Shown: positions 51,464-61,612 of the stretch, piece by piece
How the letters are laid out: every line of letters begins with the position of its first letter
Position numbering within the stretch: the first letter of the stretch is position 1
Position numbers and translations under genes: made by a program
The notes under the pieces: model-generated
Databases searched by the model: none
Told to the model about the DNA's origin: nothing
The model's input: only the letters and a program-made list of their open reading frames with translations
From: Sphingomonas nostoxanthinifaciens
Lineage (GTDB): Bacteria; Pseudomonadota; Alphaproteobacteria; Sphingomonadales; Sphingomonadaceae
DNA length: 64,000 nt
Reading direction: 5' to 3'
NCBI RefSeq assembly: GCF_019930585.1
Contig: NZ_CP082839.1
Location: forward strand, 3,794,001-3,858,000

Positions 51464-52365
51464 TGCGGCTGGCGGTGACCGGGGGCACCGGCTTCGTCGG
51501 CTCGACCCTGATCGAGCGCGCGCTCGCCGCCGGGCATCAGGTGCGGGCGCTTGCCCGGCGCGAGCAGCCGCCGCGTGCTGGCGTTGCCTGGGTGCCCGGC
51601 GCACTCGACCGGCCGGCGAGCCTCGCAGCCTTGGTCGAGGGTTGCGACGCGGTGATCCACATCGCCGGGGTCATCAATGGCGACGCCGCCGCCTTCGCGA
51701 AGGGCAATATCGCCGGCACCGACGCAATGGTTGCCGCGGCGAGCGCAGCCGGTATCCGGCGCTTCGTCCACGTCTCGTCGCTTGCGGCACGCGAGCCGCA
51801 GCTTTCGACCTACGGCTGGTCGAAGCGCGAGTCTGAGGATCCGGTGGTCGCGGCCGGTGGCGACTGGACGATCATCCGTCCGCCGGCAATCTACGGCCCG
51901 CGCGACCGCGAGATGCTCGAGCTCTTCCGCTGGGCACGGCGCAGGGTGGTGCCGCTGCCGCCGGGCGTGCGCCTGTCGCTGATCGCGGTCGAGGATCTTG
52001 CCGACCTGATGCTCGTCTGTCTCGACGCATCCGCGAGCTTCAACCGCCTGTACGAGCCCGACGACGGCCGCTCGGGCGGCTGGCCCGCGCCCGAGCTCGC
52101 GCGCGCCATCGGCCAAGCGGTCGGGCGGCGCGTGCTGCCTCTGTCGATCCCCAAGGTGCTGCTGCTGGCCGGCTCGTGGGCGGACCGCACCATCCGTCGC
52201 GACAAGGCCAAGCTGACGCGCGACCGCGTCGCCTATTTCTGCCACCCCGACTGGACCGCCGCGCCGCATGCCCGCCCGCCCGCCGACTTGTGGCAGCCGA
52301 AGATCGACGGCGCGACCGGCCTCGCCGCCACTGCGCGCTGGTACGAGCAAGCAGGCTGGCTCTAG
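51460..52365 (+). CDS. NAD-dependent epimerase/dehydrogenase, likely ceramide reductase (CerR-like)
   Basis: 301 residues from GTG 51460 (GTGA overlap with proB); ATG 51463 is equally possible. Extended SDR: nucleotide loop TGGTGFVG, HVSSLAARE and the catalytic Tyr-x3-Lys in STYGWSKRE. In Caulobacter a complex-I-NDUFA9-like SDR, CerR, reduces the keto-sphingoid intermediate and lies in the spt/acp gene cluster; the same neighbourhood here (acp and spt follow) makes this the likely role. It is otherwise a general NAD-dependent dehydratase, so the assignment rests mostly on context. Confidence 0.75.
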   Translation: MMRLAVTGGTGFVGSTLIERALAAGHQVRALARREQPPRAGVAWVPGALDRPASLAALVEGCDAVIHIAGVINGDAAAFAKGNIAGTDAMVAAASAAGIRRFVHVSSLAAREPQLSTYGWSKRESEDPVVAAGGDWTIIRPPAIYGPRDREMLELFRWARRRVVPLPPGVRLSLIAVEDLADLMLVCLDASASFNRLYEPDDGRSGGWPAPELARAIGQAVGRRVLPLSIPKVLLLAGSWADRTIRRDKAKLTRDRVAYFCHPDWTAAPHARPPADLWQPKIDGATGLAATARWYEQAGWL

Positions 52366-52426
52366 CGGCCACGGGCCATATCGCCGCCGCATTCGCTTGG
52401 CAGAGGCGCCCCTCCTTCCGTAAGAC

Positions 52427-52690
52427 ATGGACCCCATGAGCGACCGCGACCAGATCTTCACCCGCGTGACCCAGCAGATCGCGCCGTTCAACAAGAAGGG
52501 CGTCGCGCTGACCGACGCGACCACCTTCAGCGGCGACCTCGAATGGGACAGCCTGACGGTGATGGACTTCGTGGCGGCGGTCGAGGACGAGTTCGACATC
52601 CTCATCACCATGAACATGCAGGCCGAAATCGAGACGATCGGACAATTGGTCGACGCCGTCGCCAAGCTGCAGGACGAAGCCGCCGCATGA
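52427..52690 (+). CDS. Acyl carrier protein dedicated to sphingolipid synthesis
   Basis: 87 residues; a start at ATG 52436 is also possible. Four-helix ACP with the phosphopantetheine Ser in EWDSLTVMDF. The sequence differs from the fatty-acid AcpP (which has DSLD). Its stop overlaps the spt start as ATGA, so they are made together. In sphingomonads such an ACP (AcpR) supplies the acyl chain to serine palmitoyltransferase. Confidence 0.85.
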   Translation: MDPMSDRDQIFTRVTQQIAPFNKKGVALTDATTFSGDLEWDSLTVMDFVAAVEDEFDILITMNMQAEIETIGQLVDAVAKLQDEAAA

Positions 52691-53952
52691 CCGACGCGAT
52701 CGACACGCCCGAGGATGTGAGCCTCGCCAACCTGCCGAGCCCGGCGGGCAATCACGATCTGCTTGCCAAGTTCCAGCCGCTGATCCGCGAGCGCGAGGCA
52801 TTGCTCGCCACCGGCGTGCGCGATCCGTTCGCGATCGTGATGACCGAGGTGAAGTCGCCCACGCTGGCGGTGATCCAGGGTCGCGAGACGATCCTGCTCG
52901 GCACCTACAATTATATGGGCATGACGTTCGATCCGGACGTCGTCGCGGCCGGCAAGCGCGCGCTCGACGAATTCGGTGCCGGTACCACTGGCAGCCGCGT
53001 GCTGAACGGCACCTATCAGGGCCACGCCGAGGTCGAGGCCGCCCTCCGCGAGTTCTACGGGACCAAGAGCGCGATCGTCTTCTCGACCGGCTACCAGGCC
53101 AATCTCGGCGTGATCTCGACGCTGGCGGGCAAGGGCGACTACATCATCCTCGACGCCGACAGCCATGCGTCGATCTACGACGGCTGCTGGCTCGGCAATG
53201 CCGATATCGTGCGCTTCCGCCACAATTCGGTCGAGGATCTCGACAAGCGCCTCGGCCGCCTGCCCAAGGAGGCCGGCAAGCTGGTCGTGCTGGAAGGCGT
53301 CTATTCGATGTTCGGCGACATCGCACCGCTGCCCGAGATGGTGGCGGTCGCGAAGAAGCACGGCGCGATGATCCTGTGCGACGAGGCGCACGGCATGGGC
53401 TTCTTCGGCAAGAACGGCCGCGGCGTGTACGAGGAACTGGGGGTCGAGGACGATATCGATTTCGTCGTCGGCACCTTCTCCAAGTCGGTCGGCACCGTCG
53501 GCGGCTTCTGCGTCTCGGACCATCCCGATTTCGAGGTGCTGCGCCTCGTCTGCCGGCCCTATGTCTTCACTGCCTCGCTGCCGCCGAGCGTGGTCGCGAC
53601 CGCCGCCACCTCGATCCGCAAGCTGATGCACGCCGCCGACAAGCGCGCGCATTTGTGGAAGAACAGCCGGCGGCTGCATGCCGGCCTGCGCGAGATGGGC
53701 TACACCATCGCCACCGAGACCGCGCAGTCGGCGATCATCGCGGTGATGATGCCCGACCAGCAGACCACCGTTCTGCTGTGGCAGGCGCTGCTGGAAGGCG
53801 GCCTCTACGTGAACATGGCGCGCCCGCCGGCGACCCCGGCCGGCACCTATTTGCTGCGCTGCTCGCTGTGCGCCGAGCATTCGGACGCGCAGGTCGACCA
53901 GATCCTCGGCATCTTCGCGGCGGCGGGCCGGGCGGTCGGCTGCATCGGCTGA
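52687..53952 (+). CDS. spt: Serine palmitoyltransferase
   Basis: 421 residues, the length of the well-studied Sphingomonas enzyme. Alpha-oxoamine synthase fold: PLP Lys266 in GTFSKSVGTVGG, His160 in DADSHASIYDG stacking on the cofactor, Asp232/His235 in CDEAHGMG, and glycine-rich GTTGSRVLNGTYQGH. Condenses serine with acyl thioester to 3-ketodihydrosphingosine, the first step of the glycosphingolipids that replace LPS in sphingomonads. A soluble homodimer. Translationally coupled to its ACP gene. Confidence 0.95.
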   Translation: MTDAIDTPEDVSLANLPSPAGNHDLLAKFQPLIREREALLATGVRDPFAIVMTEVKSPTLAVIQGRETILLGTYNYMGMTFDPDVVAAGKRALDEFGAGTTGSRVLNGTYQGHAEVEAALREFYGTKSAIVFSTGYQANLGVISTLAGKGDYIILDADSHASIYDGCWLGNADIVRFRHNSVEDLDKRLGRLPKEAGKLVVLEGVYSMFGDIAPLPEMVAVAKKHGAMILCDEAHGMGFFGKNGRGVYEELGVEDDIDFVVGTFSKSVGTVGGFCVSDHPDFEVLRLVCRPYVFTASLPPSVVATAATSIRKLMHAADKRAHLWKNSRRLHAGLREMGYTIATETAQSAIIAVMMPDQQTTVLLWQALLEGGLYVNMARPPATPAGTYLLRCSLCAEHSDAQVDQILGIFAAAGRAVGCIG

Positions 53953-53979
53953 TATGCTCCGGCGCATGGCGCCGGGCGG

Positions 53980-55224
53980 TCAATCGACCAGCAGCAGGCG
54001 CTCCGCCGCCGCCATATAGTCGCGCGTGATCGGCAGCGTGGTGCGGTCGCGCACATATTGCAGCTGATAGTTCAGCATCTGCCCGTTGAAGAAGCCGGTC
54101 GCCGATCCGGCGAGGTAGAATTCCCACATGCGGTAGAAGCGCGCATCGTACATCGCCTCGATCTCGGGGCGGTGCGCCTGCGTGCGCCGCAGCCAATGTT
54201 CCAGCGTGTAGCCATAATGAAGCCGCAGCGACTCGACATCGGAGCAGATCATCCGCGCCGATTCGGCCGCCTCCGCAATCTCCGACAGGCTCGGTATATA
54301 TCCGCCGGGGAAGATATACTTCGTGGTCCACGCGTCGGTCGGCCGACGCGTCCCCATGCGCCCGATCGTATGCAGCAGCATCACGCCGTCCTCGGCGAGC
54401 AGGCGACGACACTTGGAGAAGAAGGTGCGGAAATGGGCCGGGCCGACATGCTCGAACATGCCGACCGAGACGATCCGGTCGAACCGTCCTTCCAGCGCGC
54501 GATAGTCGACCAGCTCGAACTTCACGTGATCGGCGACGCCCGCGGCCGCGGCGCGCTCGCGCGCGATCTTGAGCTGCTCTTCCGACAGCGTGATCCCGAG
54601 CACATCGACGCCCGTGGTGCGATGGAGATAGAGCGCCATGCCGCCCCAGCCGCAGCCGATGTCGAGCACGCGCTGGCCGGGCTTCAGGTACAATTTGGCG
54701 GCGATGTGCGCCTTCTTGTCCAGCTGTGCCTGCTCGAGCGTCTCGTGCGCGGGGTCGGTGAAGTAGGCGCAGCTATATTGGCGATCGGCGTCGAGGAAGA
54801 GATCGTAGAGCTTGGCCGACAGATCGTAATGATGCGCGACGTTCCGCTTCGACCGACGCTCATGGTTCAGCGTCCGCAACCAGCCGAACGTATCGCCGAA
54901 GAAGCGCCTGCGCGACTCCAGCCGGCGCTTGGCGCCACGCGTCTCGAACCGCGTGTTCCAGGTGACGAGATCGAGCAAAGCATGGACATCGCCCCGCTCC
55001 ATCAACAGCCGGCCGTCCATATAGGCCTCGCCGGCGCCGAGCGACGGTCGTGCGACGATGCGCGACGGGGTCCGCCTGTCAATGAACCGGATGACGACCG
55101 GATCACGGCCGGGATGGGGTGCGCCATAGCGATGTTCGCCGCCGTGGCGGTCGATCGCGGTGAGTTCGCCTGCCTTGATCAACCGGGTAAAGGCCCGGTC
55201 GAACAGCCCCATTCCTGCCGCCAT
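53980..55224 (-). CDS. cfa: Cyclopropane-fatty-acyl-phospholipid synthase
   Basis: 414 residues. SAM-binding VLDIGCGWGGMALYLHR, active-site Cys in FSKCRRLL-like region and the conserved YDLSAKLYDLFLDADRQYSC stretch. Adds a methylene to unsaturated phospholipid chains, usually in stationary phase or acid stress. ATG 55212 is an alternative start. Lies converging on spt and next to rlmN. Confidence 0.9.
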   Translation of the reverse strand: MAAGMGLFDRAFTRLIKAGELTAIDRHGGEHRYGAPHPGRDPVVIRFIDRRTPSRIVARPSLGAGEAYMDGRLLMERGDVHALLDLVTWNTRFETRGAKRRLESRRRFFGDTFGWLRTLNHERRSKRNVAHHYDLSAKLYDLFLDADRQYSCAYFTDPAHETLEQAQLDKKAHIAAKLYLKPGQRVLDIGCGWGGMALYLHRTTGVDVLGITLSEEQLKIARERAAAAGVADHVKFELVDYRALEGRFDRIVSVGMFEHVGPAHFRTFFSKCRRLLAEDGVMLLHTIGRMGTRRPTDAWTTKYIFPGGYIPSLSEIAEAAESARMICSDVESLRLHYGYTLEHWLRRTQAHRPEIEAMYDARFYRMWEFYLAGSATGFFNGQMLNYQLQYVRDRTTLPITRDYMAAAERLLLVD

Positions 55225-55229
55225 CTACG

Positions 55230-56411
<1,182 letters not shown>

Positions 56412-56455
56412 TGACGAACGCCATATAGCGCCGAAGTGCGGCGGCAAAAGGGCTG

Positions 56456-56938
56456 TCAGCGCGTGCCGCACGCCAGGATCGCCGCATCGATCGCGCTCGG
56501 CGCGCCCGCGAGATCGTAGACGTCGCCGAATGCCCGCCCGCGGGCGCCGGTCGCGCGCACCTCCAGCCGGTTCGCGGCCCGCACCGCGGCGAGGATGCGC
56601 AGTTCTTCGCGCGGGCTATCCGCGAATGCGCCGTCCGAGTTCGCACGCAATACGAACGTGCGGCCGGCGGCAAGCAACGTCACCGGCGCGCGCGACTCGA
56701 ACGGGTGGCTCAGCCGGACGAACAAGGCCACCGGCACGGCCGCGTCCACGCGCCGGGTGAAAGCGAGGAACGGCGGCTCCGCCCCGCCGGCGCGCTCGCG
56801 CGGCAAGGCGACCGCGAAACAGGTCGCACCCTCGCGGAACGCCGCCCAGCCGCCATAGCGGCCGATCAGCACCCGCCCCGGCTGCGGCGCATTGGCGACG
56901 AGCGCGAGCGCGAACAGCCCTGTCCAGCGCAAATCCAT
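56456..56938 (-). CDS. IalB-like invasion-associated family protein
   Basis: 160 residues from ATG 56938. Short signal-like N-terminus ([17 protein letters not shown]), then beta-rich body with [18 protein letters not shown] and closing [20 protein letters not shown] and a C-terminal Cys, the layout of IalB-type periplasmic proteins. Two cysteines near the ends could form a disulfide. Role in envelope stress or host interaction is unknown. In the same direction as rlmN, 44 bp upstream of it; divergent from dnaN. Confidence 0.65.
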   Translation of the reverse strand: MDLRWTGLFALALVANAPQPGRVLIGRYGGWAAFREGATCFAVALPRERAGGAEPPFLAFTRRVDAAVPVALFVRLSHPFESRAPVTLLAAGRTFVLRANSDGAFADSPREELRILAAVRAANRLEVRATGARGRAFGDVYDLAGAPSAIDAAILACGTR

Positions 56939-57044
56939 CACACCCCGATGCGCAAGGGACGCAGGAAACGCAATTGTCGCGAAGCTACTGGCACGTCCAA
57001 GCGTCAGCGCTATAACGATCGTCCAAGAGTGTGTGGGGCGAATG

Positions 57045-58154
57045 ATGAAGGCGACGATCGAGCGGGCGACCCTTTTGAAGAGCCTGGGCCATGTCCAATC
57101 GGTGGTCGAACGGCGTAATACGATTCCGATCCTGTCGAACGTGCTGATCGAGGCGGGGCCGGACGGGCTGCGGCTGATGGCGACCGACCTCGATCTGCAG
57201 ATCGTCGAGCAGATCCCGGCGCAGGTCGAGACGCAGGGCGCGACCACGGTTTCGGCGCACACATTGTTCGACATCGCGCGCAAGCTGTCCGAAGGCTCGC
57301 AGGTCCAGCTGTCGGCGGCCGAGGGCAAGATGCTGGTGGTGGCGGGCCGCGCCCGCTTCAACCTGCAGACGCTGCCGCGCGAGGATTTCCCGGTGATCGC
57401 CGAAGGCGAGCTGCCGACGCGCTTCGACCTGCCAGCCGAGACGCTGAAGCAGATCATCGACAAGACGCGCTTCGCCATCTCGACCGAGGAGACGCGTTAT
57501 TATCTGAACGGCATCTTCCTCCACGTCGCCGACGATGCGACGCCGGTGCTGAAGGCGGCCGCGACCGACGGCCACCGCCTCGCCCGCGTGACGGTGCCGC
57601 GCCCCGACGGCGCCGAGGGGATGCCCGACGTCATCATTCCGCGCAAATGCGTCGCCGAACTGCGCAAGCTGCTCGACGAGGTCGACGGTTCGGTCGAAGT
57701 GTCGCTCTCGCCCACCAAGATCCGCTTCGGCCTCGGCACCGCGATCCTCACCTCGAAGCTGATCGACGGCACCTTTCCCGATTATTCGCGCGTCATCCCG
57801 ACCGCGAACGACAAGTTGCTCAAGCTCGATCCGCGCAGCTTCGAGGACGGCGTCGACCGCGTCGCCACGATCGCCAGCGAGAAGACCCGCGCGGTCAAGA
57901 TGGCGCTCGAGCGCGACAAGATCACCCTGTCGGTCACCAGCCCGGAGAACGGCACGGCGGCCGAAGAAGTGCCGGGCGACTATACCTCGCTGCCGTTCGA
58001 GATCGGCTTCAACGCGCGCTATCTGCTCGACATCCTCGCGCAGATCGACGGCGACATGGTCGAGGTCCATCTCGCCGACGCCGCCGCGCCGACCCTGATT
58101 CGCGAGAACGACACCGCGCCCGCGCTCTACGTGCTGATGCCGATGCGCGTCTGA
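57045..58154 (+). CDS. dnaN: DNA polymerase III sliding clamp (beta subunit)
   Basis: 369 residues from ATG 57045 (an ATG 3 bp earlier is also possible; GGGG precedes both). Three beta-clamp domains are clear: MKATIERATLLKSLGHVQSV, then KMLVVAGRARFNLQTLPRED, and C-terminal PTLIRENDTAPALYVLMPMR. It tethers polymerase III to DNA. Normally linked to recF; here two small genes separate them. Confidence 0.97.
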   Translation: MKATIERATLLKSLGHVQSVVERRNTIPILSNVLIEAGPDGLRLMATDLDLQIVEQIPAQVETQGATTVSAHTLFDIARKLSEGSQVQLSAAEGKMLVVAGRARFNLQTLPREDFPVIAEGELPTRFDLPAETLKQIIDKTRFAISTEETRYYLNGIFLHVADDATPVLKAAATDGHRLARVTVPRPDGAEGMPDVIIPRKCVAELRKLLDEVDGSVEVSLSPTKIRFGLGTAILTSKLIDGTFPDYSRVIPTANDKLLKLDPRSFEDGVDRVATIASEKTRAVKMALERDKITLSVTSPENGTAAEEVPGDYTSLPFEIGFNARYLLDILAQIDGDMVEVHLADAAAPTLIRENDTAPALYVLMPMRV

Positions 58155-58171
58155 CCGGCCGCTTGCCGGAA

Positions 58172-58188
58172 GTAGGGAATTTCCTTAC
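58172..58188. promoter_or_regulatory. Inverted repeat before the AbrB antitoxin gene
   Basis: GTAGGGAA-T-TTCCTTAC forms a 17-bp near-palindrome (7 of 8 pairs), centred 18 bp before the antitoxin ATG. AbrB-type antitoxins usually bind such sites and repress their own operon. Confidence 0.55.
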
Positions 58189-58197
58189 CTTGATGGC

Positions 58198-58419
58198 ATG
58201 ATCCACAGCCGGCTCAGCAGCAAGGCCCAGACCACCATTCCCCGTGCGGTGCGCGCCGCTTTGGGCGTGAAGGAAGGGGATCGGCTGGCCTATCAGATCG
58301 ACGGCGACCGCGTCATCGTGACGCGCGCGGCGCCCGTGTCGGCCGATCCGTTCGATAATCCGTTCGCGATGTTCACCGAATGGGCGGACGAACTCGACTC
58401 GGTCTACGACGATCTTTGA
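58198..58419 (+). CDS. SpoVT/AbrB-type antitoxin
   Basis: 73 residues. The swapped-hairpin AbrB fold is seen in SRLSSKAQTTIPRAVRAALG followed by GDRLAYQIDGDRVIVTRA. The acidic C-terminus (DPFDNPFAMFTEWADELDSV) would neutralise the toxin encoded next. The stop overlaps the toxin reading frame start region. Autoregulation via the upstream palindrome is likely. Confidence 0.85.
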   Translation: MIHSRLSSKAQTTIPRAVRAALGVKEGDRLAYQIDGDRVIVTRAAPVSADPFDNPFAMFTEWADELDSVYDDL

Positions 58420-58432
58420 GGCGGGAAGCATC

Positions 58433-58750
58433 GTGCGGGTGCCCTTCCCGCACGTCGAGCGCCCAGTAATGGTGCCCAGGCCCGCGCTGGTCGTGTCGAA
58501 GCGTCCTCTCGGACTGGAAGGGCTGCTCATCTGGACGATGATGATCACCAACGCAGATCGGGCGGCATGGCCCGGGGACGTGCCGATCGACGACTGGCAG
58601 GGGCTTGGTCTGCTTATCCCGTCCAAGGTACGCACCGCGAAGATCGCCGCCGTCGAGGCCGGCGCCGCGACCCTACTCGGCCGGCTCGATGCGCTAACTT
58701 GGCGGACCGTTCGTGATCACGTTCACGCCGCTTTGTTCGACGGGCCGTGA
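58433..58750 (+). CDS. PemK/MazF-like toxin (start uncertain)
   Basis: 105 residues from GTG 58433. [21 protein letters not shown] is the PemK/MazF opening with the conserved Arg-Pro-Ala-Leu-Val-Val strand; later [20 protein letters not shown] and [13 protein letters not shown] keep the fold. Relatives usually begin about seven residues earlier with Met-x-Phe-x-x-Gly. In frame, the codons there are ACG-ATC-TTT-GAG-GCG-GGA, with ACG where ATG is expected, so translation may start at GTG or the start may be damaged. Stop overlaps recF as GTGA. Confidence 0.7.
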   Translation: MRVPFPHVERPVMVPRPALVVSKRPLGLEGLLIWTMMITNADRAAWPGDVPIDDWQGLGLLIPSKVRTAKIAAVEAGAATLLGRLDALTWRTVRDHVHAALFDGP

Positions 58751-59826
58751 CGCTCACCCGCCTCGCGCTCACCGACTTCCGCAATCATGCCGATCTGGTG
58801 ATCGCCCCCGGGCCGGGGCTGGTGATCCTCACCGGCGAGAATGGCGCGGGCAAGACCAACATCCTCGAGGCGGTGTCGCTGCTGGCGCCCGGCCGCGGCC
58901 TGCGCGGTGCGGCCCTGTCCGAAATGGCGCGCGGCGACGGGCCGGGCGGTTTCGCGATCGCAACGACGCTCGACGCCGAGGCGACCCTCGGCACCGGCAC
59001 GCTCGCGGCGGCGCCCGAGCGGCGGCAGGTCCGGATCAACGGCGCCGGGGCGGCCGCGGCGGCGCTGGGCGAGTGGCTCGCTTTGTTGTGGCTCACGCCG
59101 GCGATGGACCGGTTGTTCGCCGAGAGCGCCGGCGGCCGGCGGCGCTTCCTCGACCGGCTGGTGCTCGCACGCGATCCCGGCCACGCCACCCGCGCGACCC
59201 GCTACGAAGCCGCGATGCGCGCGCGCAACAAATTGCTCGCCGAGCCGGACGGCACCGATCCAGCGTGGCTGTCCGCGCTGGAGGCGGGAATGGCCGAGCA
59301 TGGCGCGGCGATCGCATCCGCGCGCGCGGCCACCGTCGCCGCGCTGGCGGCGCGGCTGATCGACCAGCCGCCGGGGCCGTTCGCGCGCGCCGGCATCGCG
59401 CTCACCGGCTGGCAGGCCGCGGCCGACGAACCCGCGCCGGCGCTGGCGGCGGAGCTGCGGGCGAGCCGCGGTCGCGATGCGGCGGCAGGGCGCGCGCTCG
59501 CCGGGCCGCATCGCTCCGACCTTGCCGTGACGCATCTCGACAAGGGGCTGCCGGCCGCACTCTGCTCGACCGGCGAGCAGAAGGCACTGCTGCTCGGTCT
59601 GCTGCTCGCCCATGCCGATCTGGTGGCGGCGGCGCGCGGCAGCCGGCCGATCCTGCTGCTGGACGAGGTGGCGGCGCATCTCGATCCGCGCCGCCGCGCC
59701 GCCTTGTTCGAGCGGCTCGACTCGGCGGGCGGCCAGGTATGGATGACCGGCACCGAGCCCGCGCCGTTTGCCGACGCCCCCGCCGGCGCGTGGCTGCTGG
59801 CGCTCGGGCCGCCGCCGATCGTATAG
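58747..59826 (+). CDS. recF: DNA replication/repair protein RecF
   Basis: 359 residues from GTG 58747. SMC-like ATPase: Walker [12 protein letters not shown] (30-37), signature and Walker [20 protein letters not shown] near 295. Conserved FRNHADL at the N-terminus. Loads RecA at gaps with RecOR. The GTGA overlap with the toxin gene couples it to the toxin-antitoxin unit instead of directly to dnaN. Confidence 0.95.
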   Translation: MTLTRLALTDFRNHADLVIAPGPGLVILTGENGAGKTNILEAVSLLAPGRGLRGAALSEMARGDGPGGFAIATTLDAEATLGTGTLAAAPERRQVRINGAGAAAAALGEWLALLWLTPAMDRLFAESAGGRRRFLDRLVLARDPGHATRATRYEAAMRARNKLLAEPDGTDPAWLSALEAGMAEHGAAIASARAATVAALAARLIDQPPGPFARAGIALTGWQAAADEPAPALAAELRASRGRDAAAGRALAGPHRSDLAVTHLDKGLPAALCSTGEQKALLLGLLLAHADLVAAARGSRPILLLDEVAAHLDPRRRAALFERLDSAGGQVWMTGTEPAPFADAPAGAWLLALGPPPIV

Positions 59827-59980
59827 AAGAATTCAACCTTTCCTGTGGCATCGTGGTCGTGGCTATTCTACCGACCGCGCCGTACCGACGACCGCGGAGA
59901 GGGTCGGTGTGCACGGGTGAGAACGGCGCCGAAGCGCGCCCGGTTCGCGGGGCCGGCGGCGTCGGGCGAAGGAGAATGTG

Positions 59981-61519
59981 GTGACGAAGAACCTGATTTT
60001 CGTCCTGATCCTGTTCTTCGTGGCCTATGTCCCGCTGTACATGATGGCGACCGCGCAGCTGCGGCGGCTGATCGGCCCCAATTTCGCGGTGTCGTTCTGC
60101 ATCGCGACCATCGCGGAGTTCGTGCTTCCCTCCGCGGAATACTTCTTCCCGGTCCTGCTGGTCATCTTCGTGGCATCGGTCCGTGATCGCATGGATGCGA
60201 TGTGCCGCTACGTACTGTTCACCGCGCTGATCCCGTTCGTGGGGTGGAGCGCGCATATCGGGCCGGCCTACATCACCCAATTCTACACGTCCGACGTGCT
60301 GGGGCTGGGCGTGGTCCTCGCGCTGAAGCTGCGATTCGGCGCCGAAGAGCGTATGCGCGGCCCGCGCGGCTTCACCGCCGAAGACGGCGTGGTGCTGGTG
60401 ACGTTCCTGATCCTGTGGCTGGGCATCGGCCGCTTCCCATCGACCAGCGGCTTCCTGCGCAACCTGACGGCGCAGGCGCTGCTGATGGTCTTCCCGTATT
60501 GGCTGCTGCGCCGCTACGTCCGCGACACGCGCGAATTCGCCCAGCTGATCGGCGTGTTCGGCGCCTCCTCGATCATTCTCGCGGTCTATGCCGTCTATGA
60601 AGCGCGCACCACATGGTCGCTGTTCGACTATGTGTCGATGCATCTCGGCACGACCAGCGGCATGTCCAAGAATGCTGGCCTGCGCGGCGGTGCGCTGCGT
60701 GCGTCGGTGACGATGATGACGCCGCTGAACCTTGCTTGCTACATGTCGCTGGGGCTGCTCGCGATCGCCTGCACCAAGCGGCTCTACCGCACCGGGATCG
60801 CGCATTTCGGATTTCTCGTGCTGGCGCTGCTCGGGCTGCTCGCGCCGCAATCGCGCGGCAACCTCGCCTGCGTGGTGTTCGGCGTGCTGATGCTGTGCGT
60901 GGTCTGGCGCAAATGGGGCTATGTCGTCGCGACCCTGGGCACCGCATTGCTGGGCAGCGTCGCGCTGCTGGCGATCGCGAAGGTCTCGCCGCGCGTATCG
61001 GCATTCCTCAACCTCGACGCGCAGCCGGTGGCCGGGCAATATTACGATTATCGTCAGCTGCTGCTGCATCGCGGCATGCAGGAAGGCTGGCAGCATCCGA
61101 TCCTCGGCCAGTCGCTCAGCACGGTGTTCGACCATCTGGCCGACATCCAGCAGGGCGAGCACATCGTCGATCTGGTCAACACCTACCTCACCTTCTTCCT
61201 GACATCGGGTCTGGTCGGCATGGTGCCGCTGACGCTGCTGGTCCTCGCTTCGCTCCGCAAGGCGATCACGGGCTTCCCGGCGCGCGCGGATCCTGCCTTC
61301 GAGCGGGTGCGCGCCTTCTGCTTCGCCGGCCTCGCGATGGTGCTGATCGAACTCGCCTTCATGAGCTTCATCGACCGTATTCCCTATATGCTGCTGCTGG
61401 CGCTTGCCGGCTCGCGGCTGGTGGGCGCGGAGAAGCGCGCGGTGGCGCGGGATGCCCGCGCGCCGCGTGCCATTCGCGCCTCGGCACCGGCTGGCCCGCT
61501 GGCGACCGGCGCGGCATGA
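59981..61519 (+). CDS. Polysaccharide polymerase / O-antigen ligase-like membrane protein
   Basis: 512 residues from GTG 59981 (GGAG 6-7 bp upstream); GTG 59978 is possible. About eleven membrane helices with a large periplasmic loop containing the Wzy/WaaL-type pattern (LLLHRGMQEGWQHPILGQSL, after a PQSRGNLAC stretch). Adds or polymerises surface glycans, perhaps the exopolysaccharides typical for sphingomonads. The glycosyltransferase follows 93 bp later. Confidence 0.75.
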   Translation: MTKNLIFVLILFFVAYVPLYMMATAQLRRLIGPNFAVSFCIATIAEFVLPSAEYFFPVLLVIFVASVRDRMDAMCRYVLFTALIPFVGWSAHIGPAYITQFYTSDVLGLGVVLALKLRFGAEERMRGPRGFTAEDGVVLVTFLILWLGIGRFPSTSGFLRNLTAQALLMVFPYWLLRRYVRDTREFAQLIGVFGASSIILAVYAVYEARTTWSLFDYVSMHLGTTSGMSKNAGLRGGALRASVTMMTPLNLACYMSLGLLAIACTKRLYRTGIAHFGFLVLALLGLLAPQSRGNLACVVFGVLMLCVVWRKWGYVVATLGTALLGSVALLAIAKVSPRVSAFLNLDAQPVAGQYYDYRQLLLHRGMQEGWQHPILGQSLSTVFDHLADIQQGEHIVDLVNTYLTFFLTSGLVGMVPLTLLVLASLRKAITGFPARADPAFERVRAFCFAGLAMVLIELAFMSFIDRIPYMLLLALAGSRLVGAEKRAVARDARAPRAIRASAPAGPLATGAA

Positions 61520-61612
61520 TGCAAACTGTGCCAATCCGACGGGCACCACGTCTTTCCTAGGGTGGTCGCAGCAGCTGCGGCCCTCCCCGAGACCGCCCCT
61601 GGAGTCGATTGC

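Noticed and set aside
51412..53967. 851-residue minus-strand open frame across the SDR, ACP and spt genes
   Set aside because: Antisense shadow of well-supported genes; composition not protein-like.
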